From assembly GCF_052065755.1 (NCBI RefSeq), contig NZ_JBQHTK010000011.1:13490-77489 (forward strand): a stretch of DNA of 64,000 nt, given 5' to 3'. A program made the position numbers and the translations under genes. Positions within the stretch are counted from its first letter, which is position 1. Each line of letters begins with the position of its first letter. The notes beneath the pieces were generated by a model, which did not search any database, was not told the origin of the DNA, and saw only the letters and a program-made list of their open reading frames with translations. Below, one piece after another: positions 46,142-55,185 of the stretch. Source of the stretch: Allocoprococcus sp004560705 (GTDB lineage: Bacteria; Bacillota; Clostridia; Lachnospirales; Lachnospiraceae).

Positions 46142-47569
46142 TTATGCTTTTTTCTGTTCTCTTTTTGCAATCTGCGGCATGATCAGTCCGAGTGCCGTCA
46201 GAATGACCGGTGTGATTACATTTAAGGCAAATGTAAACAGATCATCGGAGTACATTCCCAGAATACAGCTTGCTGCAGTAATCAGGAAACACCATCCCCC
46301 GAAAAATTTGGCAACGCCCTGATTCTTTACGAAACGGTATTCCGCCGGAATCTTGTCATACGCCTTACGCAGAGCAAGGTAAGCAACAAATACCCATAAA
46401 TAACGCAGCGGCATACATACGGAATTCAGTTTTGTCAGCTGCTGAAGTACCGCAGCAGCTCCCGGTACAACGGACTGAATCAGTATGATCGCTCCGGACA
46501 GGATCGCAACAAGGAGAATACCATTGCTATATACGCCATATTTATTCTTCTTCTGAAGTTTGGAAGGTATAAACTGGCGTGTATCTTCATTATCAAGCAG
46601 CATACGCAGTGGTGCGTCAATGCTCAGTACCAGAATAGCAAACTGGCTGATCAGATTACAGATTGCATAAATGATCAGGAAGAAATCCCCCACATGCCAG
46701 TACTCTCCCAGCTTCTGGAATGCCCAGTAAGAACCGTTTGCCGCATATGAATTGAAGGATTCTGTACTCTCATTGATCACAGCCGGGTCAAACATCATTC
46801 CCATTGCGAAGGTACCAAGAATCGCACATACAACAACCATAATCGCCAGTGAAATCATTCCCTTCGGAAATCCTTTGCTCGGATTCTCCACTTTATTAAC
46901 GTACGGTGAAATTTTTTCACATCCGCCTACTGCAAATACCAGAATGGAAAGGGATGTGAAATAAGCCACATTAAAGTTCGGAATCAGGCTCTTCATGCTC
47001 AGATCCATGGATACAAATGTAGCTCCCGGATTGATCGCCGGTGCTGCGAACATCATCACGATGTAAAGCAGTGACATCACAAACATGGTCGTCCCCGCCA
47101 GCGTAAGCAGCTTCTTCAGCGGATTAAGTCCACGGCTCGCAATAAAGCATCCCAGAAGGAATACAGCAAGTGTCGCAAGCTGTACACCCAGTGTCGGCAG
47201 AGAATCATAGGTCTCCGCATTACGGAAAATCGCCCAGGACAGAGCCTTCAGACTTCCGCTTCCTTTACTTGCAATATAAGTTATGTGGCATGCCCAATAT
47301 GTAAATCCGGCATAATAAGCAACCTTAGCCCCCATTGTCTTATTCAGCCATGAACTTACACCGCCGCCTTCATTTTTAAATGCTGAACCCAGTTCTCCTA
47401 CCATCAGCGCATATGGAACAAAATACAGCGCAAACATCAGGATCCAGCTCAAAGTTACCTGGATTCCGTTAAAATACACGAATCCATTCGTTACATTTCC
47501 AAATCCCCATACTGTGGAAAAGGCCATGAATGCCAGGGCCTGCCACGTGATTTTCTTCTTATCCGACAT
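46142..47569 (-). CDS. APC-superfamily amino-acid permease (475 aa)
   Basis: About 12 hydrophobic helices. The first contains FMAFSTVWGFGNVTNGF, and the layout resembles the YjeM/GadC-like branch of amino-acid permeases or antiporters. The substrate is unknown; adjacency to an Asp/Glu-preferring aminopeptidase suggests glutamate- or aspartate-type amino acids (inference). Confidence 0.88.
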   Translation of the reverse strand: MSDKKKITWQALAFMAFSTVWGFGNVTNGFVYFNGIQVTLSWILMFALYFVPYALMVGELGSAFKNEGGGVSSWLNKTMGAKVAYYAGFTYWACHITYIASKGSGSLKALSWAIFRNAETYDSLPTLGVQLATLAVFLLGCFIASRGLNPLKKLLTLAGTTMFVMSLLYIVMMFAAPAINPGATFVSMDLSMKSLIPNFNVAYFTSLSILVFAVGGCEKISPYVNKVENPSKGFPKGMISLAIMVVVCAILGTFAMGMMFDPAVINESTESFNSYAANGSYWAFQKLGEYWHVGDFFLIIYAICNLISQFAILVLSIDAPLRMLLDNEDTRQFIPSKLQKKNKYGVYSNGILLVAILSGAIILIQSVVPGAAAVLQQLTKLNSVCMPLRYLWVFVAYLALRKAYDKIPAEYRFVKNQGVAKFFGGWCFLITAASCILGMYSDDLFTFALNVITPVILTALGLIMPQIAKREQKKA

Positions 47570-47748
47570 AAGTCAAACCTCTCTTTTGTTTTTTTACAAC
47601 GTTTATTTTGCTTTCGTCACCCCAATTTCCGTTAATACTCACAAAATATACCGCTATCCTAATATGATATTATACAAAATGACCACCAAAGTGTCAAATA
47701 TATAAATTCTTTCATGCTTCTTGTTAATGCAAACAATAGTATAAAAAT

Positions 47749-47786
47749 ACCATACAACAAGCATGGCAGTTTGCTCGTTGTATGGT
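47749..47786 (-). terminator. Terminator of the ttd operon
   Basis: Minus strand ACCATACAACGAGC / GCTTGTTGTATGGT, 10-base loop, then ATTTTTATA. It lies about 40 bases past the ttdB stop and before the permease gene. Confidence 0.75.
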
Positions 47787-47826
47787 CTTTAGAGGCAAAA
47801 ATTTGGTATTAATATGATTTCATAAA

Positions 47827-48453
47827 TTATTTGATAAAGCTGACATGTTTGCAGATTTCTTCAATTGCTTTATCTTTTCTTTCGTTGAAGATAACTTTAT
47901 TCTCTTCAAACAGGTTGCGTCCTTCTGTGTCGATAGACATGATGAGCGGCCCAAATTCCTTTACGCGGCAGTGCCATAAGGTCTCCGGCATTCCCAGATC
48001 ACGCCACTGTGCATCCACAATTTCTTCTACTTCCGTCGCCGCGACTACCGCATTTCCGGCAGGAAATACACAGTGGATCGCTTTGTAATTCTTGCAGGCG
48101 TATTCGGTATTCGGTCCCATGCCTCCTTTTCCGATGATGACCTTCACACCGGTCTTTTCCACGAATTCTTTCTCGAATTTCTCCATACGCATACTGGTAG
48201 TCGGCCCGACGGATACCATCTCGAATTTGTCATTTTCCAGAGGACGGATAATCGGTCCTGCATGGAAAATAGCTGCGTTTCTCACATCAACCGGGAGTTC
48301 TCTTCCGGCTTCCACCAGTCTTCTGTGTGCAACGTCTCTGCATGTTGTCATACTTCCGTTTAAGTATACGATATCTCCAATATGGATATTTGCCAAATCC
48401 TCATCTGATATTGGTGTTGTAAGGATTTTCTTTCCATCTTTCATTTCCAGCAT
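47827..48453 (-). CDS. ttdB: L(+)-tartrate dehydratase-type beta subunit (208 aa)
   Basis: Begins MKDGKKILTTPISDEDL and ends with the EEICKHVSFIK tail, matching TtdB/FumB-beta in overall pattern; the GGMGPNTEYACKNY and EFGPLIMSIDTEGRNL segments are conserved. With the alpha subunit it forms a [4Fe-4S] hydro-lyase acting on tartrate or fumarate. The paired arrangement and length favour tartrate dehydratase over class I fumarase, but fumarase activity cannot be excluded. Confidence 0.88.
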   Translation of the reverse strand: MLEMKDGKKILTTPISDEDLANIHIGDIVYLNGSMTTCRDVAHRRLVEAGRELPVDVRNAAIFHAGPIIRPLENDKFEMVSVGPTTSMRMEKFEKEFVEKTGVKVIIGKGGMGPNTEYACKNYKAIHCVFPAGNAVVAATEVEEIVDAQWRDLGMPETLWHCRVKEFGPLIMSIDTEGRNLFEENKVIFNERKDKAIEEICKHVSFIK

Positions 48454-49352
48454 TATAATTCCACCCCCGAATGTGTCGTGATTGTATAGTTAAGATCTTT
48501 ATCGAAAATAATGTGGCCTCTTCTGTGTGACCAGCATCCCACGTTGACAGCAACACCGATCGCGGACGGATGTCTTGCAGTATTTTCAATGTGAACGCCC
48601 ATAACAGAATATTTTCCGCCCATGCCCTGTGGTCCGAGACCAATCGCATTGATACCGTCTTCCAACAGTTTTTCCATGGATGCCGCACGTTCGTTTTCAT
48701 TGTGGCTTCCAAGTGGACGCATCAATGCTTTCTTGGAAAGAAGCGCCGCGGTTTCCACAGAAGTCGCAACACCTACGCCCACCAGAAGCGGCGGACATGC
48801 ATTGAGTCCGTAGGATATCATGACATCCATAACAAATTTGGTGACTCCCTCATAACCTGCACCCGGCATCAGAACCATGGCTTTTCCCGGAAGGGTACAT
48901 CCGCCTCCTGCCATGTAGGCATAGATTTCACACTGATCGCTGTCCGGAACGATATCCCAGAATACAGTCGGCGTTCCTTTTCCCACATTTTTGCCGGTAT
49001 TGTATTCGTCAAATGTCTCTACACTGTTGTGGCGAAGCGGTGCTTCAAACGTTGCTTTCACAACAGCTTCTTTTAATAATGCTTCCAGTTCTCCGATCAG
49101 TGGAAAGGCGGTTCCGCATTTTACCCAGAACTGCAGGACACCTGTATCCTGGCAGCTCGGCCGGTTCAGTTCTTTTGCCAATACCTGATTCTTTTTCATA
49201 GTCTGGTAAATGACTTTCGAAAGCGGACTGTCTTCCTTCTCGGCAAGTTCATCCAGCTTTGCAATAATATCATCCGGCAGCACTTTACCGATGTAGGACA
49301 CAAAATTTGCCATATAAGTAGTAAGCTGCTCTACCTGTTGTTTTTTATCCAT
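48453..49352 (-). CDS. ttdA: L(+)-tartrate dehydratase-type alpha subunit (299 aa)
   Basis: Alpha subunit with the cluster cysteines visible in RPSCQDTG, GGGCTLPGK and NVGCWSHRRGH. It binds the catalytic [4Fe-4S] cluster. Its stop and the ttdB start overlap as TAATG. The upstream SLC13 transporter gene completes a substrate-uptake and dehydration unit. Confidence 0.88.
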   Translation of the reverse strand: MDKKQQVEQLTTYMANFVSYIGKVLPDDIIAKLDELAEKEDSPLSKVIYQTMKKNQVLAKELNRPSCQDTGVLQFWVKCGTAFPLIGELEALLKEAVVKATFEAPLRHNSVETFDEYNTGKNVGKGTPTVFWDIVPDSDQCEIYAYMAGGGCTLPGKAMVLMPGAGYEGVTKFVMDVMISYGLNACPPLLVGVGVATSVETAALLSKKALMRPLGSHNENERAASMEKLLEDGINAIGLGPQGMGGKYSVMGVHIENTARHPSAIGVAVNVGCWSHRRGHIIFDKDLNYTITTHSGVEL

Positions 49353-49394
49353 GTTTTTTCACTCCTTATAAATTTGAATTCAGTCTTTCTTCTC

Positions 49395-50660
49395 TTATGG
49401 GAAGAATGGAAATGCAATCGGAAGAATGATCATACTTACAACCGTTGCAATGATGATCAGTGGGAAACCTGATTTCACATAATCCATAAATTTATATCCT
49501 CCGGCTCCCACCACCATGGTATTTGCCGGCATTCCGATCGGTGTCGCATATGCGCAGGATCCTCCGATCACACATGCCATCAGCACAGCTCTCGGATCCG
49601 CTCCCATCCCCTGGGCAATGGAGAGGCAGATCGGAACCATCAGTGCTGTTGTTGCCGTATTGGACATAAAGTTCGTCATGATACAGCAGAGCAGGAATAC
49701 GACCAGTGTTAAAATGTACGGTGACGGATTCTCTCCTAATGCTCCGATCACTTTGCCCGCGATCAATTCTCCTGCTCCTGTACTCTGAAGAGCTGATGCC
49801 AAAGACAAGGTACCTCCAAACAGGAAGATCGTCTTAAGATCAATCGATTTCAAGGCATCCTTTTCTGAGATTACTCCTGTGAGGATAAGAAGCAGTGCTC
49901 CGATTCCTCCAGAAATGCAAAGCTTGATTCCAATCTTGTCTTCAAAAATCATTGCCAGAAGCGTAAATACCAGAATAACTAATGATAACCACTGCTTCCA
50001 TACAGGCACATCACTGAAATCTTTCTGTGTATCAAATGCGCCGTCATCTTGTACATCGTGACTTGGCAGAAGCTTATATCCGATCGTTGCATAGAAAAGG
50101 ATACCTACAATCAGAATCGGAAGACCTACGATAGCGTATTCGAAAAATCCAAATCCAAGCCCCAGTTCTTCCAGCGCACTCTGTGCGATCAGATTTCCGG
50201 GTGCTCCGATCAGCGAGAGATTTCCTCCCATTGCCGCCGCAAACACAAGCGGCATCAGTAAGCGTGATCTTTTATATCCGGATTTTGCCGCGATTCCGAT
50301 CACCACCGGAATCAGTACGGCTGCCGTTCCCGTGTTGGACAGAACCCCGCTCATCAATCCCACGATCACCATGATCGCAACGATCAGCATACGCTCCGTC
50401 TTTGCAAATTTTGTTACAATTCCACCGATTTTATTTGCCATTCCGGTCTCAAATAATGCACCGCCGACGATGAACATTGCCACAAATAATATAACATTGC
50501 TGTCAATAAATCCCGCAAAAGCTGTTTTGACATCCAGCACTCCTGTCACGACCAGTCCGATACAGACGATCATCGAAGTAACACCCAGCGGAATCTTTTC
50601 CAGCACGAACATTACGACTGCAAACAGGAGAAAAAGTAACGTAATTGTAGATGGACTCAT
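49395..50660 (-). CDS. SLC13/DASS-family dicarboxylate transporter (421 aa)
   Basis: About 11-12 hydrophobic helices, with the paired SNTGTAAVLIP and SNTATTALMVP motifs that mark the substrate/sodium sites of the DASS family. Next to ttdAB it likely brings in tartrate or a C4-dicarboxylate, possibly in exchange for succinate. First gene of the operon. Confidence 0.9.
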   Translation of the reverse strand: MSPSTITLLFLLFAVVMFVLEKIPLGVTSMIVCIGLVVTGVLDVKTAFAGFIDSNVILFVAMFIVGGALFETGMANKIGGIVTKFAKTERMLIVAIMVIVGLMSGVLSNTGTAAVLIPVVIGIAAKSGYKRSRLLMPLVFAAAMGGNLSLIGAPGNLIAQSALEELGLGFGFFEYAIVGLPILIVGILFYATIGYKLLPSHDVQDDGAFDTQKDFSDVPVWKQWLSLVILVFTLLAMIFEDKIGIKLCISGGIGALLLILTGVISEKDALKSIDLKTIFLFGGTLSLASALQSTGAGELIAGKVIGALGENPSPYILTLVVFLLCCIMTNFMSNTATTALMVPICLSIAQGMGADPRAVLMACVIGGSCAYATPIGMPANTMVVGAGGYKFMDYVKSGFPLIIIATVVSMIILPIAFPFFP

Positions 50661-50834
50661 TTGCTTTCCCCCAATCCTTATTCATTTATCGAGTAATATG
50701 ACGGCCGTTCTTATTACTTCTTGTTACGATTTCATTATAGGAAATTATTTTCGGCTTGTACATTTACGAATACTTATAACTCCATAAAAAAAGCTTAATG
50801 TGGAGCGGATTTTTGTGCATTTTTACTTGTGATA

Positions 50835-50843
50835 TGGTATAAT
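50835..50843 (+). promoter_or_regulatory. Extended -10 promoter of the lysR gene
   Basis: TGGTATAAT is a perfect -10 with TGn extension, about 80 bases before the start codon. The intervening region 50661-50834 also holds the divergent promoter for the transporter operon (TATAAT on the minus strand near 50734-50739). Confidence 0.55.
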
Positions 50844-50921
50844 CCAAAGAAAAAGCAGCTCTGTTTTTATCGATTCTGCTTAAAAATGCTTCCCGAAAAA
50901 ATTTCAGAAAAGGAAAATACC

Positions 50922-51812
50922 ATGAAGATCATCCAGTTAGAATACTTTTGCGCCGTATGCCGCTATCACAGTATTACGCAGGCTGCTCAGAAGCTTTACG
51001 TTACCCAGCCCGCCATTTCAAACGCAATCAAAGAATTGGAAAAGGAATTCTCTATCAGCCTGTTTGCGCGAACCAAGAACCATATGTCTCTAACCAAAGA
51101 GGGCGAAATCTTCTATCAAAAAGCAAGCAAACTGCTTGATACCATCAATCAGACCTCCTCGGAACTCTATGACCTCGGCAGGCAGGTGAGCCCGATCCGA
51201 ATCGGAATCCCGCCTCTTCTCAGCACGGTCTTCTATCCGGACATGCTGATCTCTTTTCAAAAAGAATATCCTTCCATTCCGGTGGAGCTGTTCGAATATG
51301 GCTCAATCCGTGCTGCCAACATGGTATTTGACGAGACGCTGGATCTTGCACTTGTAAATATGAATTTTTATGAGATCGATAAGCTGAATTCCTATCAGCT
51401 CCTGTCCGACAGGATCGTATTCTGTGTGTCTCCGGAACATCCTCTGGCTAAGGAAAAAGAAGTCTCTCTGGAAATGCTGAAAGACGAAAACCTGATCCTG
51501 TATAATACGGACTCTGTTTTAAATACGACTTTGTATTCTCGCTTCGAAAGTTCCGGAATCAAGCCAAACGTGATCATGCATGCCAGCCAGCTCTTTACCA
51601 TCCGGAACTTTATCAGCAATCATCTGGGCGGAGCATTCCTCTATTCTTCTTTGATGAAAAATCTGCCGGGACTGATCGGTATCCCTGTTGCCCCGGCTAT
51701 CCGCCAGGAGATTGGGTTGGTGTGGAAAAAAGGGAAATATGTGAACGACAGTGTGGAAAAATATATTGCTTTTGTACAGGAAATGAATCCTGAACTTTTC
51801 ACGCCGTCTTAA
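50922..51812 (+). CDS. LysR-family regulator, divergent from the ttd operon (296 aa)
   Basis: Winged HTH at 1-60 (HSITQAAQKLYVTQPAISNAIKELE) plus effector domain. Start ATG 50922 (MKIIQLEYF) is preceded by AAAAGGAAAATACC; a longer start would add a poorly conserved leader. Divergent placement next to transporter-ttdAB suggests it controls them, as TtdR does in enteric bacteria (established there). Confidence 0.9.
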   Translation: MKIIQLEYFCAVCRYHSITQAAQKLYVTQPAISNAIKELEKEFSISLFARTKNHMSLTKEGEIFYQKASKLLDTINQTSSELYDLGRQVSPIRIGIPPLLSTVFYPDMLISFQKEYPSIPVELFEYGSIRAANMVFDETLDLALVNMNFYEIDKLNSYQLLSDRIVFCVSPEHPLAKEKEVSLEMLKDENLILYNTDSVLNTTLYSRFESSGIKPNVIMHASQLFTIRNFISNHLGGAFLYSSLMKNLPGLIGIPVAPAIRQEIGLVWKKGKYVNDSVEKYIAFVQEMNPELFTPS

Positions 51813-51820
51813 GAATGGAA

Positions 51821-51863
51821 AATGGAAGTAATCATCAGTTCGCTTTCCCTGATTACTTCCATT
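51821..51863. terminator. Bidirectional terminator
   Basis: AATGGAAGTAATCA (51821-51834) pairs perfectly with TGATTACTTCCATT (51850-51863), flanked by A-runs and T-runs, between two convergent genes. Confidence 0.85.
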
Positions 51864-51867
51864 TTTT

Positions 51868-53115
51868 CTATAGTTCGCTTAACTCTAAAGATTTTTTCAC
51901 CGCCTGTGCAATAGACACATCCGGTACATAATATGGAATCAATGTTGCCTGTACCGCATGATAAAGATCGGATTTTCCCGGCCATACTGTACCAATCACC
52001 TTATTGTTCCGATCCATCTGATGGAACCACGATCCGTTCACATGATCCAACACGTCCTCATCCAGATACTGCATAAATTCTGCATACTTCTTGGCATATT
52101 CCTGCTTTTTCGTCACATGATAAAGCACTGCAGATGTATTGATTGCTTCTGCCAGCGTCCAGTGCATTCTGTCATGTACTACCGGTTCTCCATTCCAGTC
52201 TGTCGTATAAACGATTCCGAGTGCCCCATCCGCATTCCACGCATCCTGAACAGCCCGGTGAAACAGCTTTTCTGCCGCCTCTATATATGTCCATGCGGAC
52301 TCTCTGTCATTTTTGTATGTAGAAAGTGCCCACTGTGTAATCAGTCTTGCCCATTCAATTCCATGCCCCGGTGTCGCCCCATATGGTTTAAACTGATCTG
52401 CCGGCTGTTCCTTATTGCACTCCAGATCTGCTTCCCATTCTTTTGTAAAATGTTCCGGTATCCTCCAGTTATTTACAGACGCCCAGCTGATAACATGATC
52501 AATAATACGTCCTGCTCTCGCTCGATATTCTTCTTTTCCCACTGCATCCGCTACCGCCAGGAACGCTTCCACCGTATGCATATTGGCATTTAATCCCCGA
52601 TAATTATCTAAAACTGTAAATTCTGTATTCCACGTATCACAGGAAAGCCCTTCCTCTTCATTCCAGAACCTTAGATCGTAGAGTTTCAATGCCTCATCCA
52701 ACAATTCTTCTGCTCCGGCCCGCCCGGCAAGAATTCCAGATGTCGCGGCGAGAATGACAAATGCATGTGCATAACACTGCTTACTGGGCAGAGCTATTCC
52801 ATCCGCAGTAACCCCTGCATACCATCCCCCGTTTTTCACATCATGGAGTTCACCGCGAATTCCCCGAAGTGCTTCATCGACCAATGCTTCACTCCCCGCA
52901 TGTCCAAGTAAGGTCCCCAAACTGTAAACATGTGCCATACGGCAGGTAATCCATGTTTCCCTGTTTCGCTCCTTCCACGGAGTTCCGTCATCCCCTAAAT
53001 AATATGCACTCCCCTCAGGAGACGGAAAACGATATCCAAAATCAAACAGATTATCTCGGATTTCGTTCATAAACTTTTTGTTTTCCACTGTGTCAATTTG
53101 ATACTTTTTTTCCAT
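51868..53115 (-). CDS. AGE-family N-acylglucosamine 2-epimerase/isomerase (415 aa)
   Basis: Alpha/alpha-barrel protein of the AGE superfamily, with the His-containing HGIEWARLITQW and HDRMHWTLAEAI stretches. Members include N-acetylglucosamine 2-epimerase, cellobiose epimerase and YihS-type isomerases; the specific sugar is not clear. ATG 53115 follows AAGGAGAAATAAAG. No sugar transporter is adjacent. Confidence 0.88.
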   Translation of the reverse strand: MEKKYQIDTVENKKFMNEIRDNLFDFGYRFPSPEGSAYYLGDDGTPWKERNRETWITCRMAHVYSLGTLLGHAGSEALVDEALRGIRGELHDVKNGGWYAGVTADGIALPSKQCYAHAFVILAATSGILAGRAGAEELLDEALKLYDLRFWNEEEGLSCDTWNTEFTVLDNYRGLNANMHTVEAFLAVADAVGKEEYRARAGRIIDHVISWASVNNWRIPEHFTKEWEADLECNKEQPADQFKPYGATPGHGIEWARLITQWALSTYKNDRESAWTYIEAAEKLFHRAVQDAWNADGALGIVYTTDWNGEPVVHDRMHWTLAEAINTSAVLYHVTKKQEYAKKYAEFMQYLDEDVLDHVNGSWFHQMDRNNKVIGTVWPGKSDLYHAVQATLIPYYVPDVSIAQAVKKSLELSEL

Positions 53116-53129
53116 TACTTTATTTCTCC

Positions 53130-53288
53130 TTAATAGCAATCTGCCATCGTTATATCATCAATACTTTTTCTGTCAATATTGTAGATATGCCCGATTCCAA
53201 ATACAACGGCACTCACGACCAGAAGCACATGTCTTAACGTAATCCCACTTAACAAAAACATGCATATCGGAATGATGGCGAGCGCCAT
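53130..53288 (-). CDS. Small membrane protein (52 aa), uncertain
   Basis: Minus frame MALAIIPICMFLLSGITLR then a second hydrophobic stretch VLLVVSAVVFGIGHIY and a charged tail. It ends 15 bases before the epimerase start. An AGGAGG site and an ATG GAG TAA lie 20 bases upstream in another frame, hinting that the original start was lost by a frameshift. The N-terminal extension WSKEQKFWKS is open in this frame. Confidence 0.35.
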   Translation of the reverse strand: MALAIIPICMFLLSGITLRHVLLVVSAVVFGIGHIYNIDRKSIDDITMADCY

Positions 53289-53321
53289 GCTCTTCCAAAA
53301 TTTCTGTTCTTTACTCCATCT

Positions 53322-53799
53322 CTATTCCTCCTGATTTTGCTTTCTTTTCCTGAGTTTCCTTCTGTATACCGGCATATCCGGTCCGGCCTCTTCTGCCACC
53401 TCCAGCATTCCGGCTTCCATCATCTGCTCGATTCGCCCATGTATCCAGACATCACTGATCGCAAGCCGGTATTTACCCATGACATCCCCGATCACTCTCG
53501 CCTCATAAAATTCCTGCGGTGCTTTTGTAATTTCCAGCTCAATATATCTGTCATATAACGTTTCCGCAACGCTCATTAACCTTCCGTTAATCACAGCTCG
53601 CAGCGGAGCATTCTCTTCCTTCAACTCTATCCATTCTTCCGCACACATTTTTACAAAAATGTCCGTGGCCTTCTGCTGCAGAGGAAGATACCGATTCCAC
53701 TCTTCCGCTGAAAGCTCCACCGGGATATTTCCCTCTCCCATAGCTTTGCGCCACCTTGAGGGAACCCTCCGCACTTTCGCTGAATACAATTTCTATCAT
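53322..53799 (-). pseudogene. Degraded DUF1835/DUF3658 protein
   Basis: ATG 53799 with AGGAGGTATGAT starts MIEIVFSESAEGSLKVAQ, the DUF1835 N terminus. Within 25 codons homology jumps, in another frame, to the DUF3658 C terminus (RAVINGRLMSVAETLYDRY, VIGDVMGKYRLAISDVW). The middle of the usually over 300-residue protein is missing, so this is an internally deleted and frameshifted remnant. Confidence 0.75.
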
Positions 53800-53814
53800 A
53801 TCATACCTCCTATA

Positions 53815-54103
53815 GGGACGTTTCTTTGTTCTCCATTGCCTTCCTATAAATTCGTTCGTCGTATTCAATACCTATAGACCGGCATCGTGTCTGATAGGAA
53901 AGGAAAAAGTCCACACGCCCCTTTCCACATCCTTAATCCAAAAGCGTATTTCCCTTTCGGATCAGTCCGGTATTTGCCAGCCGCTCCAATACTGAATAAG
54001 GCGTAGGTTCATATGGGTAGCGATACTGATCCGCATTCGAATCATCTCTTCCCATAGTATGAATCCGCAAAAGTTTGTCCCATTTTATTTCATTGCTATT
54101 CAT
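53815..54103 (-). pseudogene. N-terminal fragment of a SAM-dependent methyltransferase
   Basis: ATG 54103 (AAAGGATA upstream) begins MNSNEIKWDKLLRIHTMGRD and reaches YRYPYEPTPYSVLERLANTG. A TAA at 53933-53935 then replaces the Tyr of the LLDYGCGKGR motif I. The same frame resumes with GCGKGRVDFFLSYQTR and ends at ENKETS, where it meets TAGGGACGTTTCTTT (minus CAAAGAAACGTCCC). That 15-base string equals the start of the IS1182-type terminal repeat at 43686. Confidence 0.7.
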
Positions 54104-54123
54104 TATCCTTTACTGGGGACAAA

Positions 54124-55146
54124 TCAATGTCCCCAAGACAAACATCCCCTTCCCTTCAACAAAATTTCAATATAATATTCAAAATCTACATCGTTCTGTT
54201 CCTTTAGTACTTTTATATATTCTTTCTTAATCGCATCTGCTCCGGTAAATGCACCGCAGATTGCAGTCGCCATTGCGCCGATGGTATCTGTATCCCCACC
54301 CATATTGGCACACAACAGGGAGCACCGGTTCGGATCCTGCGCATAATATGCGGCTGCAATCGCCGCGGGTACGGATTCGATGATTCCCACACCGGTTCCG
54401 ATCACATCATAGATCCGCTTTGCAAACTGCTCCTCATCTTCGTATTCCTGTCCTGCAATTTCCAGTGCGATTTTCGTCCGTTCTTTCAGCCTTGCGCTGA
54501 ATGTCTCGCATCCTTTTTTATATCCGAGTTCCTCAATTGCCAGAATATCACCGATTACCTTTTCAAAATCATCATTCACAATCGCTGAACTGACACCTAC
54601 CGCAATCATGGAAGCACCGGCAATCGTCACATCGCTGGTGTGCGTAGCTCTCGATACACCGTAAACATAGTCCACAATTTCCTGCTTTCTTTCCGGTAAG
54701 AAGAGGCAGCCAACGGGAGGAATCCTCATTGCACTCCCATTTGAAAGCGCTCCGTCCGTAATGGTAGTATCCTTAATTCCATCCCGGAAATTAGAAAGTG
54801 CCGCCTTCGATGTGGGTCCAAGAATATTCTTCTCCCAGGCATTCTCTTTCTCTGCCCAGGCGATCATCCGCACCGCAATATCCCTGGCATCCGGCACATA
54901 TCCTGTAGCAGCAATAGAATCCAAAATCACCAATGCCTGTGCCGTGTCATCTGTAAACTGACCTCTTTTATAGTTGCACGCCACTTCATTTTCCGCAGGA
55001 CCATCCATCAATCCTTCAATCTTTTTCCCAAAGAAATCCCGGGCCTTTTTTCGTCCCCATAATTCTGCCGGCATTCCCATAGCATCACCAAGAGCCATCC
55101 CATATAAAGCTCCTGCCACTTTATTTCTCAACTCTTTCTTATCCAT
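54124..55146 (-). CDS. ADP-ribosylglycohydrolase-family protein (340 aa)
   Basis: Dinuclear magnesium hydrolase (ARH/DraG fold). The metal-binding motifs GALYGMALGDAMGMPAE, QFTDDTAQAL and MGGDTDTIGAMATAI are intact. It removes ADP-ribose from proteins or small molecules. No toxin or ADP-ribosyltransferase gene is nearby. A GGGGACA/TGTCCCC hairpin at 54115-54134 overlaps its 3' end. Confidence 0.92.
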   Translation of the reverse strand: MDKKELRNKVAGALYGMALGDAMGMPAELWGRKKARDFFGKKIEGLMDGPAENEVACNYKRGQFTDDTAQALVILDSIAATGYVPDARDIAVRMIAWAEKENAWEKNILGPTSKAALSNFRDGIKDTTITDGALSNGSAMRIPPVGCLFLPERKQEIVDYVYGVSRATHTSDVTIAGASMIAVGVSSAIVNDDFEKVIGDILAIEELGYKKGCETFSARLKERTKIALEIAGQEYEDEEQFAKRIYDVIGTGVGIIESVPAAIAAAYYAQDPNRCSLLCANMGGDTDTIGAMATAICGAFTGADAIKKEYIKVLKEQNDVDFEYYIEILLKGRGCLSWGH

Positions 55147-55185
55147 CTATTTCCTTTCGTTCTTCCTGTACATTCATCAATGGAC

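Noticed and set aside
54115..54134. GGGGACA/TGTCCCC palindrome at the end of the ADP-ribosylglycohydrolase gene
   Set aside because: Seven-base stem, single copy recognised here; noted but not called a repeat or terminator.
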